Shown: piece by piece, positions 16,099 to 25,183 of the stretch
Layout: each line of letters starts with the position of its first letter
How positions within the stretch are numbered: the first letter of the stretch is position 1
Origin: Hydrogenimonas thermophila
GTDB taxonomy: Bacteria; Campylobacterota; Campylobacteria; Campylobacterales; Hydrogenimonadaceae
DNA: 64,000 nt
Direction of reading: 5' to 3'
NCBI RefSeq assembly: GCF_900115615.1
Contig: NZ_FOXB01000007.1
Coordinates: 1-64,000, forward strand
The notes under the pieces: model-generated
Databases searched by the model: none
Seen by the model: the letters and a program-made list of their open reading frames with translations, nothing else
Told to the model about the DNA's origin: nothing
Translations under genes and position numbers: made by a program

Positions 16099-16911
16099 TT
16101 AGTAGTTAACTACAACAACCTCTTTTATTTTATCTCTTCCATCGCCTTTGCAATTAATTGCACGATTAGCCATTACTATTTTAATATTATAATCTTTGTA
16201 AAGATTTAGTATGAAATCTGTATATGAGTTTGAGAGCATAAAATATGCACCTATGCTATTAATATAGTCGCAAAACTCTTTAAGTCTAAACTGCATATCG
16301 TCATCAAAGCCCTTGTCGGTATAGGCAGTAAAACTAGAAGTTGTATTTAAAGGTACATAAGGTGGATCAAGATAGATGAAATCTTCTTTTTTAATCAAAG
16401 GTTTGATTATCTCAAAATCACCATTTAAAATCTCTGTATCTTTTAATACTTGGCTACAAGCTCTTAAATTATCTTCATCTAACCATTTAGGGTTTTTATA
16501 TCTTCCAAAAGGAACATTACATTGCCCTTTTTTATTTACTCTGTACAGTCCATTAAAACCAGTTTTATTGAGATAGATAAAACGGCTTGCCTTTTCAACA
16601 TCTGACAATTGTTCATAACTCTCTTTATCTCTGTCAAGCTCTCTTATTTTATAATAATACTCTTCTGTATTTTGATGCTTTTTTAGATCCTCTATCAATT
16701 CATTAACTCTATCTCTAACAACACAATAAAGGTTTGTTAACTCTGTATTGTAATCGTTTATTACTCCATTTTTTGGTTTTAAAGCAAAGAACAAAGCTCC
16801 ACCGCCAATGAATGGTTCAAAGTATCGATTGTAGTTTGTTGGCATAAATCTCATTAAATCATCGAGTAACTGACGCTTGCCACCTACCCACTTTACGATT
16901 GGTTTGCACAT
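16099..16911 (-). CDS. Dam-family DNA N6-adenine methyltransferase
   Basis: A 270-residue class alpha adenine methyltransferase (D12/Dam/DpnM type). N-terminal VKWVGGKRQLL, motif I FEPFIGGGALFF at 31-42, catalytic DPPY at 182-185, and the NKTGFNGLYRVNKKGQCNVPFG block shared by GATC-specific enzymes. The target is therefore probably GATC, but this is inferred from family. No restriction endonuclease gene is adjacent, so it may be a solitary regulator or a remnant of a restriction system. It sits between a small membrane protein gene (7-base gap) and the ATPase gene. Confidence 0.88.
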   Translation of the reverse strand: MCKPIVKWVGGKRQLLDDLMRFMPTNYNRYFEPFIGGGALFFALKPKNGVINDYNTELTNLYCVVRDRVNELIEDLKKHQNTEEYYYKIRELDRDKESYEQLSDVEKASRFIYLNKTGFNGLYRVNKKGQCNVPFGRYKNPKWLDEDNLRACSQVLKDTEILNGDFEIIKPLIKKEDFIYLDPPYVPLNTTSSFTAYTDKGFDDDMQFRLKEFCDYINSIGAYFMLSNSYTDFILNLYKDYNIKIVMANRAINCKGDGRDKIKEVVVVNY

Positions 16912-16918
16912 ATTTCTA

Positions 16919-17227
16919 CTATTTTTTTAGAGCTATTTCAGCCCTCTCTATAAGATCAGAGATACTAAAGCGAATCACTGCATCATCAATTCGTAACATT
17001 GCCGGTACAATCTCAAGGAGAAAATGAAATAGTAAAAGCATTGGAAAGAAAACAGTCAACTCTCTCATAAATACTTTAAAGCTATAGCGTTTTTTTAACC
17101 ACTCTACTGCTTCAGGTCGTCCGTGAAGCAGTAAAAGTCCTTGAATAGCAAAAACAAATCCCCAACATATATAGGTTAATATTGCTCCATAAACAAGTAC
17201 ATAACCCCAAAACTCTAAATCACTCAT
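16919..17227 (-). CDS. Small integral membrane protein
   Basis: About 102 residues with two long hydrophobic stretches (GYVLVYGAILTYICWGFVFAI near 10-30 and FFPMLLLFHFLLEIVPAML near 60-80), so two or three membrane helices, then a charged C-terminal helix. The family is not recognised. ATG 17227 (MSDLEFW) is preferred over an in-frame ATG 12 bases upstream because TTGGAAA lies just before it; it overlaps the oligopeptidase stop by 8 bases, so the two are probably cotranscribed. Confidence 0.65.
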   Translation of the reverse strand: MSDLEFWGYVLVYGAILTYICWGFVFAIQGLLLLHGRPEAVEWLKKRYSFKVFMRELTVFFPMLLLFHFLLEIVPAMLRIDDAVIRFSISDLIERAEIALKK

Positions 17228-19178
17228 TTTCCAAACCATAAAGTTTAATCAACGCTTTTGGATCAGGATCACGTCCAAGCCACTCTCTATAAAGCTCACT
17301 CATTGGCCTGCTTGCCCCTTTTTGGAGTATGTGATGTTTATATCCATCAGTCATATCTTTTTTTATTTTACTCTCAAAACATGCAAAAAATGCATCAGCA
17401 CTCAATACTTCTGCCCATTTATAACTGTAATATCCTGCAGCATATCCACCGGCAAAAATATGTGCAAATCCCCACTGAAAGCGGTTATAGCTTGGTGGTT
17501 TAATAAGTGATAGACGGTCTCTAAGAGAGTCTAAAAGTTTTTGTACTTCATCTCCTTGATAGAGTTTTTGATGAAGCATAAAGTCAAAAAGTGCAAACTC
17601 CAACTGGCGAAGCATACCCATTGCAGCAAGAAAGTTTTTACTCTTTTTAATCTTTGTCATCAAGTCATCAGGCATCAACTCACCTGTCTCTATATGGCGT
17701 GCAAAGCGTTTAAGAACTTCGCTTTCATAGGCAAAATTTTCTAAAAACTGAGATGGAAACTCAACTGCATCCCACTCTACTCCATGAATACCACTGACAA
17801 AACGCTCTTTGACCTGACTAAAAAGGTGGTGAATAGCATGTCCCATTTCGTGGAAAAGAGTCACTACATCATCGTGTCGCAAAAGTGATGGTGTATCTTT
17901 TGTAGAAGGAGGGAAATTACAAACAACAAAAGCAGATGCCGGATACTCTTTACCGTCAGCATCTTCATGATGTGTTTGCCAATCATTCATCCAAGCCCCG
18001 CCACGTTTACTCTCTCTAGCATCCAAATCAAAGTAGATTCGAGCAAAAGCAGAACCAGCCTCTTTTAAATCATAAACTTTTACCTTTTCATTCCAAACAG
18101 GTACATCAACTTGCTCAAAAGTTATGCTAAAGAGTTCACTTACAAAATCTAAAAGCCCTTGAAGAACTCTTCCTTGCTCAAAGTATGGACGTGTTATCTC
18201 ATCATCAAAATCTAATTCAAGTTTTTTTAGTTTTTCACTGTAGTAAGCAACATCATAACTTTCTAGACTCTCACACCCATCCTCTTTTGCCAAAGCCTCA
18301 AGTTTTTCAACCTCTTTTTTAGCAAATGGAAGACTTGCATCAGCCAATTCATTTAAAAAGCCAACAACTGCATCATCATTTGGTGCCATTTTACTTGCAA
18401 GTGATAGTTCACTGAAGTGATCAAAGCCAAGAAGTTTAGCCTTCTCATCACGAAGTCTTAGAATCTCATCTATAACTTCCTGGTTTTCAGGAGCTCTTGT
18501 AACATACGCTTTGTAAAGCTCTTCTCTAAGTTTACGGTTTGGTCCATAAGTCATATATGCCATATAACTTGGAATTTGAAGCGTAAATCTCCAAACAGTT
18601 TTTCCATCCTTTTCGGTTTTTGCCAACTCCAAATCACTTTCAGGCAAACCTTCTACATCTTTTGGATCTTCTATTATGAGTTCATAAGCATTTGTTGCAT
18701 CCAAAAGGTTTTGAGAAAAGCGGTTGTTTAATTCACTCAAACGAAGATTAATCTCTTCAAGTCTTTTTTTCTCATTTTCAGGAAGATCAACACCAGAAAG
18801 CTTGAAGTCACGGATCTCTTGACGAATAACCTCTTTTTGAGCCAAATCATTAGAATCAATCTTTGAAAAAGCCTCATACAGCTCTCTGTTTTGAGAAAGT
18901 TTGGTATGGTAACGTGAAAGCAAAGGTAAAGAGTTTTCATAAGCTGTTTGGGTATCTTTTGAATTTTCTACACTGTTAAGATGCGAAAGTGGAGTAAAAA
19001 ATAGATCCAGCTTTTCAAAACTCTCCATATATGGACGTACAAAGTTATTGTACGTTTTATCTTCTTTACTAAGCAACTCTTCAATTAACTTTTCATTCTT
19101 TTCCAAAATAGTATTAAGTTCTTTAGAAAAATTTTCAAAATCAGGGGTTTTAAAAGGTACAAACATCTTGCCATCCAT
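17220..19178 (-). CDS. prlC: M3-family oligopeptidase A (PrlC-like)
   Basis: A cytosolic zinc metallopeptidase that degrades short peptides, including cleaved signal peptides. The 652 residues show the zinc site HEMGH at 443-447 with the downstream glutamate in VEFPSQFLENF, and the C-terminal FQWGFAHIFAGGYAAGYYSYKWAE stretch typical of M3A enzymes. The length is normal for OpdA/PrlC. The ATG at 19178 or an in-frame ATG four codons later are both possible. It diverges from rplI across an 82-base gap containing the rplI promoter. Confidence 0.9.
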   Translation of the reverse strand: MDGKMFVPFKTPDFENFSKELNTILEKNEKLIEELLSKEDKTYNNFVRPYMESFEKLDLFFTPLSHLNSVENSKDTQTAYENSLPLLSRYHTKLSQNRELYEAFSKIDSNDLAQKEVIRQEIRDFKLSGVDLPENEKKRLEEINLRLSELNNRFSQNLLDATNAYELIIEDPKDVEGLPESDLELAKTEKDGKTVWRFTLQIPSYMAYMTYGPNRKLREELYKAYVTRAPENQEVIDEILRLRDEKAKLLGFDHFSELSLASKMAPNDDAVVGFLNELADASLPFAKKEVEKLEALAKEDGCESLESYDVAYYSEKLKKLELDFDDEITRPYFEQGRVLQGLLDFVSELFSITFEQVDVPVWNEKVKVYDLKEAGSAFARIYFDLDARESKRGGAWMNDWQTHHEDADGKEYPASAFVVCNFPPSTKDTPSLLRHDDVVTLFHEMGHAIHHLFSQVKERFVSGIHGVEWDAVEFPSQFLENFAYESEVLKRFARHIETGELMPDDLMTKIKKSKNFLAAMGMLRQLEFALFDFMLHQKLYQGDEVQKLLDSLRDRLSLIKPPSYNRFQWGFAHIFAGGYAAGYYSYKWAEVLSADAFFACFESKIKKDMTDGYKHHILQKGASRPMSELYREWLGRDPDPKALIKLYGLENE

Positions 19179-19222
19179 TCAGAGTTTTTTTATAATTATA
19201 GCCGATTTTACGCTATTTTCGA

Positions 19223-19228
19223 TATAAT
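19223..19228 (+). promoter_or_regulatory. -10 element of the rplI-hslV-hslU-era operon
   Basis: TATAAT within TTCGATATAATC, 33 bases upstream of ATG 19261. The same 12 bases occur upstream of valS (31885-31896). Confidence 0.55.
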
Positions 19229-19260
19229 CTCTCCAATATTGAGTGAAGGAGAATATTTTT

Positions 19261-19704
19261 ATGAAAGTTTTACTTATAAAAGATGTAAAAAGTCTAGGAA
19301 AAGCCGGAGAAATCAAAGAAGTTAAAGATGGATACGGTAAAAACTTTCTTGTTGCAAAAGGATTTGCAAAAGTAGCAACAGATGAAGTAATAGAAGCTTG
19401 GAAGGAAGAGCAAAAGCGAAAAGCCCAAGAGGAAGCAGCTGAGATTGCTCGTTTGGAAGATTTAAAAAAGAGACTTGAGAGTACAAACCTTGTAATTTCT
19501 AAAAAGCTTGGTGCCAACGGATCTCTTTTTGGGGCAATTACAAACACAGATGTAGCTGATGCTCTTAAAAAGAGCGGTATTGAAATAGATAAAAAATTGA
19601 TTCATATAGACCATGCAATTAAAGCTACTGGTTCTTATGAAGCAGATGTTAAGCTTGGTCACGGTATACACGCAAAGCTAAAGTTTGAAGTAATTGGAGA
19701 GTAA
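19261..19704 (+). CDS. rplI: 50S ribosomal protein L9
   Basis: L9 binds 23S rRNA and limits frame slippage. The N-terminal domain MKVLLIKDVKSLGKAGEIKEVKDGYGKNFL is textbook, followed by the long connecting helix (~41-75) and the C-terminal GSLFGAIT domain, 148 residues in all. ATG 19261 is taken because AAGGAG lies 9 bases upstream; an earlier in-frame GTG at 19243 would place that site within the gene. First gene of the rplI-hslV-hslU-era operon. Confidence 0.97.
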   Translation: MKVLLIKDVKSLGKAGEIKEVKDGYGKNFLVAKGFAKVATDEVIEAWKEEQKRKAQEEAAEIARLEDLKKRLESTNLVISKKLGANGSLFGAITNTDVADALKKSGIEIDKKLIHIDHAIKATGSYEADVKLGHGIHAKLKFEVIGE

Positions 19705-19707
19705 TGA

Positions 19708-20244
19708 ATGTTTGAAGCAACAACCATACTTGCATATAGATCAGATGACTACTCCGTCATTGGCGGTGATGGTCAAGTAACATTTGGTCATGCCGTTTTA
19801 AAAGGCAATGCCACCAAAATCAGATCTCTTTACAATGGGCAAGTACTTGCCGGTTTTGCCGGAAGTACTGCAGATGCCTTTAATCTTTTTGATATGTTTG
19901 AAGGATTCTTACAAAGCCGTAAAGGTGATATACTAAAAGCTGTTATAGATTTTTCCAAAGAGTGGAGAAAAGATAAAGTACTTAGACGACTAGAAGCAAT
20001 GATGATTGTACTTAACAATGATCACATTTTTATATTAAGCGGAAATGGTGATGTAGTTGAACCAGAAGATGGAAAGATAGCAGCCATTGGAAGTGGTGGC
20101 AACTTTGCTATTTCAGCAGCAAGAGCATTAGACAAACATGCTGATTTAAATCCTAAAAAACTCGTTGAAGAGAGTCTTCATATAGCAGCAGATCTTTGTA
20201 TCTATACAAACCACAATATCAAAACATTGGAATTGAAAAGATGA
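19708..20244 (+). CDS. hslV: ATP-dependent protease subunit HslV (ClpQ)
   Basis: HslV is the threonine-protease core of the HslUV proteasome-like complex. The sequence begins [11 protein letters not shown]; Thr5 would be the catalytic N-terminal nucleophile after removal of a four-residue propeptide. The conserved [18 protein letters not shown] and AIGSGGNFA segments are present. The 178-residue length is normal. It starts 3 bases after rplI and overlaps hslU by four bases (ATGA), ensuring balanced synthesis of the two subunits. Confidence 0.97.
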   Translation: MFEATTILAYRSDDYSVIGGDGQVTFGHAVLKGNATKIRSLYNGQVLAGFAGSTADAFNLFDMFEGFLQSRKGDILKAVIDFSKEWRKDKVLRRLEAMMIVLNNDHIFILSGNGDVVEPEDGKIAAIGSGGNFAISAARALDKHADLNPKKLVEESLHIAADLCIYTNHNIKTLELKR

Positions 20245-21575
20245 GTAAAATAGAAAATATGACACCAAAAGCGATAGTAGAATATCTAGATAACTATGTA
20301 ATCGGACAAACTAAAGCTAAAAAGACTATTGCAGTAGCGTTGCGTAACCGTTTTAGACGAATGCAGCTTCCTAAAGATATTCAAGATGAGATTATGCCAA
20401 AAAACATCCTGATGATCGGTTCAACAGGTGTTGGTAAAACTGAAATAGCAAGACGTTTGGCAAAGATGCTTGGATACCCTTTTGTTAAAGTGGAAGCAAG
20501 CAAATATACAGAAGTCGGTTTTGTAGGTCGTGATGTTGAGTCTATGATACGTGACCTTGTTTCAACATCTATCAATCTTGTCAAGCAAGAGCAAAAAGAG
20601 CTCAAAAAAACTGAGATTGATGAGTATGTTGAAAAGATGATTATAGAAAAACTTCTACCACCTCTTCCAAAAGGTGCAACAGAAGCAAAACAGCAAGAGT
20701 ATGAAAACAGTTTTGAAAAAATGCGCCAAAGATTAAAAAATGGTGAATTGGATAATCTAAAAATAGAGATTGAAGCTCCTTCATTTACAGTTGAAATAGA
20801 TTCAAATCTGCCACCAGAACTTGGCAAAGTACAAGAGTCGCTTGCAAAAGTATTTGGTGGTCTAAATAAAGAGAATAAAAAAGAGGTCACTGTAAAAGAG
20901 GCTAAAAATATTCTTCGACAAACAGCAAGTGAACGAATTCTTGATGAAGAGCAGATAAAACAAGAGGCTTTACGCCGTGCACAAGAGGGAGGAATAATCT
21001 TCCTTGATGAGATTGATAAAATTGCAGTTTCAAGTCAAAACAGCGGTCGCCAAGACCCAAGCAAAGAGGGAGTTCAACGAGATCTTCTTCCAATTGTAGA
21101 AGGTAGCACTGTAAATACAAAATATGGTCCTGTAGAGACTGATCACATTCTGTTTATAGCAGCTGGGGCTTTCCATGTTAGTAAGCCAAGTGATCTGATT
21201 CCTGAACTACAGGGACGTTTCCCTCTTAGAGTAGAACTTGACAGTTTAACAGAAGAAGCTCTTTATGAAATCTTGACTAAGCCTAAAAATTCTCTGATTA
21301 AACAGTATCAGGCTCTGCTTAGTGTTGAAGGAATGGAGCTTGAGTTTGAAGAAGAGGCTCTTAAAGCTATTGCAAAACTAAGTTTCCAGGCAAATGAAAG
21401 AACTGAAGATATCGGTGCAAGAAGATTACATACTGTCATTGAAAAAGTACTAGAAGAGATCAGCTTTGATGCTGATACATATGAAGGTCAAACATTTACT
21501 ATTACAGCTGAATATGTACATGAAAAACTAGATATGATTGTAGAGAATGAAGATGTTGCACGATACATCCTCTAA
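20241..21575 (+). CDS. hslU: HslU (ClpY) unfoldase ATPase
   Basis: The AAA+ ring ATPase that unfolds substrates for HslV. The 444 residues from ATG 20241 include [17 protein letters not shown], Walker [10 protein letters not shown], the pore loop motif GYVGRD variant ([11 protein letters not shown]), the intermediate I-domain, Walker [12 protein letters not shown] and the C-terminal [17 protein letters not shown] arginine-finger/sensor region; the C-terminus (DVARYIL) is the tail that inserts into HslV. An in-frame start 45 bases upstream lies inside hslV and is rejected because the ATGA overlap is standard. It overlaps era by 29 bases. Confidence 0.97.
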   Translation: MSKIENMTPKAIVEYLDNYVIGQTKAKKTIAVALRNRFRRMQLPKDIQDEIMPKNILMIGSTGVGKTEIARRLAKMLGYPFVKVEASKYTEVGFVGRDVESMIRDLVSTSINLVKQEQKELKKTEIDEYVEKMIIEKLLPPLPKGATEAKQQEYENSFEKMRQRLKNGELDNLKIEIEAPSFTVEIDSNLPPELGKVQESLAKVFGGLNKENKKEVTVKEAKNILRQTASERILDEEQIKQEALRRAQEGGIIFLDEIDKIAVSSQNSGRQDPSKEGVQRDLLPIVEGSTVNTKYGPVETDHILFIAAGAFHVSKPSDLIPELQGRFPLRVELDSLTEEALYEILTKPKNSLIKQYQALLSVEGMELEFEEEALKAIAKLSFQANERTEDIGARRLHTVIEKVLEEISFDADTYEGQTFTITAEYVHEKLDMIVENEDVARYIL

Positions 21576-22461
21576 TATTGCGACGAAAGCAGGCTTTGTA
21601 GCCGTCGTCGGTCGTCCTAATGCCGGTAAAAGCACTCTGCTTAACTGGCTTGTGGGCGAAAAACTTGCAATGGTCAGCAAAAAGGCGCAGGCTACACGAA
21701 AGCGTATGAACATCATTGTTATGCATGAAAATGCACAAATCATCTTTGTTGATACTCCTGGTATTCATGAAAAAGAGCGTCTTTTAAATCAGTTTATGCT
21801 CTCTGAAGCGATCAAAGCTATAGGTGATTGCGATCTTGTACTCTTTTTAGCTCCTGCTAAAGATAAACTGGAACACTACAAAAAGTTTTTAGAACTTAAT
21901 GCTAAAAATAGACCTCACATTGTTGTTTTGACAAAAATTGATGAAGTAAGTCAAGAAGCACTGCTTGCCAAGATAGCTGAATATCAAGCATTTCAAGATA
22001 AATTTTTAGCACTGATTCCAGTCTCTGTTACAAAAGGTGTAGGGAAAGATCAGCTTCTAGATGAGATAACCAAACATCTGCCCCACTCTCCTTGGCTTTA
22101 TGATCCTGAACTTTTGACGACAACAAATATTCGTGAGATTTACAAAGAGATGATTCGTGAATCTATTTTCGATAATCTGAGTGACGAAATTCCTTATGAA
22201 ACGGATGTCATTATAGAAAAGATTGATGAATTACCACATTTGGATCGCGTTCAAGCAACCATTATTACTGAAAAAAAGAGTCAAAAGATGATCATTGTCG
22301 GTAAAGGCGGTTCAACAATAAAGCGTATTGGACGAGATGCCAGAATGAAAATGGAGCAGTTTTCTCAAAAAAAGATATATCTAGAACTTTTTGTTTCAGT
22401 AAAAAGCGGCTGGTCTAAGAACAAAAAATCACTCTCTGAAATTGGTTATAATTTTGATTAA
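21547..22461 (+). CDS. era: Ribosome-assembly GTPase Era
   Basis: Era is an essential GTPase that binds the 3' end of 16S rRNA in 30S maturation. G1 GRPNAGKST, G3 DTPGIHE and G4 TKID are visible, followed by the C-terminal KH domain with VGKGGSTIKRIG. The 304-residue length is usual. ATG 21547 or 21553 are both possible starts; either overlaps the end of hslU. Last gene of the rplI operon. Confidence 0.95.
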   Translation: MKMLHDTSSNIATKAGFVAVVGRPNAGKSTLLNWLVGEKLAMVSKKAQATRKRMNIIVMHENAQIIFVDTPGIHEKERLLNQFMLSEAIKAIGDCDLVLFLAPAKDKLEHYKKFLELNAKNRPHIVVLTKIDEVSQEALLAKIAEYQAFQDKFLALIPVSVTKGVGKDQLLDEITKHLPHSPWLYDPELLTTTNIREIYKEMIRESIFDNLSDEIPYETDVIIEKIDELPHLDRVQATIITEKKSQKMIIVGKGGSTIKRIGRDARMKMEQFSQKKIYLELFVSVKSGWSKNKKSLSEIGYNFD

Positions 22462-22573
22462 ATTATAATATTTTTCTATATTGCTCTATTTATTGTTCAA
22501 ACATCTTTTTAAGTTCATTTCAGATAGAATTTAAATACCGAAGATGTATGATCAATAAAATGAGAGTGATATT

Positions 22574-24121
22574 ATGTTTTTTTCAAAAAAAAGTATATCT
22601 AAATCTGAACAGACCGACCTTAATAAAATAGTTTCTATTGATCCTTATAACTCAATCTACTATCAACTTCAAAACAATACACTGAATAAAGTTAAAAAAC
22701 TTGAGTTCAATAAAAAAAATCATGTTGTATCTACACTAAATACAAAAGATTTTATTTCTACTGTTATTGAACTTAGTATTAATATTCCAAATGAAGATTT
22801 AAAAGATGCTATTGAATTAAAAACATATGAAGATTTAGGGCTAGATCAAACTTTAGCATATGTTATACGCTTTGAAGAGATTTTAGATCGCAACTCTGAA
22901 AACAAGCGTTTTTTTAATGTATTTGTTACTGAACCTAATACAATAGAAGAGACTTTTCAATCTATTAAAGAGCAAGTAAAATTCATAGATGCTATATATC
23001 CAAAACCTTATTTAATTCAAAACTTATATGAAAAAAATATTCTCAGCCCATTTGGAATACATGGATTTTTATATTTTCAAAGAGAAGATGCCTTTGTTGC
23101 TCTTTTTAAGGATGGTAAATATTTATACTCTAAATCTATTAAATTTTCATTTGAAACTATATATGAACATTTTTGCGAACTATATGGTGAAAGAGTAGAT
23201 GAAGATACTTTTTTTGAAATTATACGCAAAGATGGTATAAACAGTTCAAATTTAGACTACCAAAGTCATTTAAAAAAACTTTTTACAGAAATATTTTTAC
23301 ATATAAATGATATTTTTTTATATACCAAAAGAGCTTTTGAAATAGATTCAATCGATCTTTTTTTTGTGGGTTCATACTTTGGCAAAATAGAAGGAATTGA
23401 TGAATATATAACTACCTATTTAGGCATAAATTCATCAAACTTTGATTTTGATTATGGAATAGAAAATATAGGTAATGAGTATATAGACCAGTTTCACTAT
23501 TTAAGTTGTATAGAAGCGCAAAAAACTCTTCAAGGAACTTCAACAGCTCCAAACTTTACACTATTTTTTAGACCTCCTCCATTTGTTATGAGGCGCAGTG
23601 GAAAGTTCATTATTACTCTATCTGCGGCTACACTGATAGTGCTTTCTCTTCCTGTTTATAACTACATATATGACTCTTTTATTAAAATAGATATTAAATT
23701 ACTGCAAAATGAGACAAATAAAATAACCAAACTGAGCAATGCTATTCGTAGTGAAATAAAAAGTAAAGAAAATATTAAAAAAAGCATTGAATCAAAAATA
23801 GAGTTAGAAAAAAATCTTTTAGAAAAAAAGAGAAAAATCTTACAAGCCGTGTATGATAAAAAAGTAAACTATCTTATGAAAGCTAAAACTATTGTACAGC
23901 TTGGTAACGATATGTCAAAATTTAATGTATATGTTACAAAAATCACAAATAAAGATAATCAATTTATTCTTTCATTATATGCATCAAATGAAAAAAATAT
24001 AACCAACTTCATAAAATACTTGACAAATCATTACAATCAAATAGTTTACACCGATATAGAAAAGATATATAAAGATAAAAATGGTATATATAGAGGTGAT
24101 TTAAAGGTCAAAATGTTATGA
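22574..24121 (+). CDS. PilM-PilN (GspL/MshI)-like inner-membrane assembly protein
   Basis: A 515-residue bitopic protein: a cytoplasmic part (~1-335) resembling the actin-like PilM/GspL domain, one transmembrane helix at 344-362, and a periplasmic part with a coiled coil (~370-430) and a small PilN-like fold. This is the arrangement of GspL/MshI, where PilM and PilN functions share one chain. It would link the secretion ATPase to periplasmic components. It begins the six-gene Msh/Cts-type cluster and overlaps the PilO-like gene by four bases. The sequence is divergent; assignment rests on topology and gene order. Confidence 0.65.
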   Translation: MFFSKKSISKSEQTDLNKIVSIDPYNSIYYQLQNNTLNKVKKLEFNKKNHVVSTLNTKDFISTVIELSINIPNEDLKDAIELKTYEDLGLDQTLAYVIRFEEILDRNSENKRFFNVFVTEPNTIEETFQSIKEQVKFIDAIYPKPYLIQNLYEKNILSPFGIHGFLYFQREDAFVALFKDGKYLYSKSIKFSFETIYEHFCELYGERVDEDTFFEIIRKDGINSSNLDYQSHLKKLFTEIFLHINDIFLYTKRAFEIDSIDLFFVGSYFGKIEGIDEYITTYLGINSSNFDFDYGIENIGNEYIDQFHYLSCIEAQKTLQGTSTAPNFTLFFRPPPFVMRRSGKFIITLSAATLIVLSLPVYNYIYDSFIKIDIKLLQNETNKITKLSNAIRSEIKSKENIKKSIESKIELEKNLLEKKRKILQAVYDKKVNYLMKAKTIVQLGNDMSKFNVYVTKITNKDNQFILSLYASNEKNITNFIKYLTNHYNQIVYTDIEKIYKDKNGIYRGDLKVKML

Positions 24122-24762
24122 AAATAGTCGAAGATATTCTTGAAAAACTTGATAACTATTTTGAGCATAAAAAAGAGAGTGAATTTTACATTATAGTACT
24201 GGGTACAGTTTTTGCAATAGGAATGTTTTCATACAACATTCTTATTCCAGAAACAGAAGATATGCTCAAAAAAGATTTACAAATTCAAAACAGGCTGAAA
24301 GCTCAACTGACAAAAGAGAAAAACTATTTAAAGTCTGTAACAGTAAATGGTGATAACAGATACAAAATTAAAAAATTGCAAAAAGAGATTAAAACCTTAA
24401 AAGCAACTCTTAATAATTTAAAAGAGTTAAATGAATATTCTGACTATCAGATTCGCAAACTTCAAGAGCTGCTTTTCAATGAAGAGAATTGGGCAAAGTT
24501 TCTTGATTCAATAGCAAAAAAGGCTAATGACAATAGCGTTGATATCGATATTATTTCAAATACTTTTATTCAAAATCAAAAAAACTTTGGACATGTTCTT
24601 GAGATTGGTATAGAGTGTGAAGGTAATTATCAAAGTATCATATCATTTATAAACGATATTGAAGAGAGTGAACTTGTTGTTGATGTATATGATATTGTAC
24701 TTGAAAAAGAAAAAAAATTAAGAGCAAACTTTAAGGTATCGGTATGGGGTATAAGTTATTAA
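24118..24762 (+). CDS. PilO (MshJ/GspM)-like protein
   Basis: A 214-residue bitopic protein: ~22 cytoplasmic residues, one membrane helix (23-42), a coiled coil (~50-125) and a C-terminal ferredoxin-like fold (VLEIGIECEGNYQSIISFINDIEES), which is the PilO plan. PilO pairs with PilN in the inner-membrane platform. The gene starts inside the end of the PilM-PilN gene (ATGA-type overlap) and overlaps the next gene by 19 bases, as in MSHA clusters where mshI, mshJ and mshK follow one another. Confidence 0.65.
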   Translation: MKIVEDILEKLDNYFEHKKESEFYIIVLGTVFAIGMFSYNILIPETEDMLKKDLQIQNRLKAQLTKEKNYLKSVTVNGDNRYKIKKLQKEIKTLKATLNNLKELNEYSDYQIRKLQELLFNEENWAKFLDSIAKKANDNSVDIDIISNTFIQNQKNFGHVLEIGIECEGNYQSIISFINDIEESELVVDVYDIVLEKEKKLRANFKVSVWGISY

Positions 24763-25172
24763 TAAAAATTTTTTTATTGTCGATTCTAACTGTTGAAGCA
24801 GTTTTTGCTTTAACAGATATTGAAAGAATCGATAAACTTGTAAAAGATATTAAAAAAGAGCGTATTGGTTTAAGTAAAACTGATGCAAAGAAAGCTAAAA
24901 ATCCTTTTGTAAAAGCTGTACAAAAGAGACAAGAGCTTAAACATGTAAAAAAATATAAAAAGAGAAAATATAATAAAAGGCTTTCTTTAAAAGCAATTGT
25001 AAATAACAGAGCAAAAATAAACTATAAATGGTACAGTCATAACTCTACTATTAATGGCTATAAAATAATAAAAATTTCAAATGACTATGTTGTACTTAAA
25101 AGAGGTAACAGAACTATATATCTTTACCTAAAAAACAAAAAAAACAAAAATATAAAATTTTCTTCTAATTAA
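24744..25172 (+). CDS. MshK/PilP-like periplasmic protein
   Basis: A 142-residue protein with an N-terminal signal or anchor (LLIKIFLLSILTVEAVFA), a strongly basic linker rich in K/R (~45-85) and a small C-terminal beta region (NSTINGYKIIKISNDYVVLKRGNRTIYLYL) resembling the HR-like domain of PilP/GspC/MshK that contacts the secretin. Position between PilO-like and secretin genes supports this. Identification is by structure and order, as sequence is poorly conserved. Confidence 0.6.
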   Translation: MGYKLLIKIFLLSILTVEAVFALTDIERIDKLVKDIKKERIGLSKTDAKKAKNPFVKAVQKRQELKHVKKYKKRKYNKRLSLKAIVNNRAKINYKWYSHNSTINGYKIIKISNDYVVLKRGNRTIYLYLKNKKNKNIKFSSN

Positions 25173-25183
25173 AGGTTAAAGCA

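Noticed and set aside
16102-16113. GTAGTTAACTAC palindrome at the end of the dam-like gene
   Set aside because: It encodes the last codons of the gene and is only 12 bases; likely coincidence.
19179-19547. 122-residue minus-strand frame across rplI
   Set aside because: It overlaps the promoter and start of rplI and does not resemble any protein.
20381-20890. 169-residue minus-strand frame inside hslU
   Set aside because: Antisense shadow of a conserved gene with Ser/Phe-rich composition typical of reversed coding strands.
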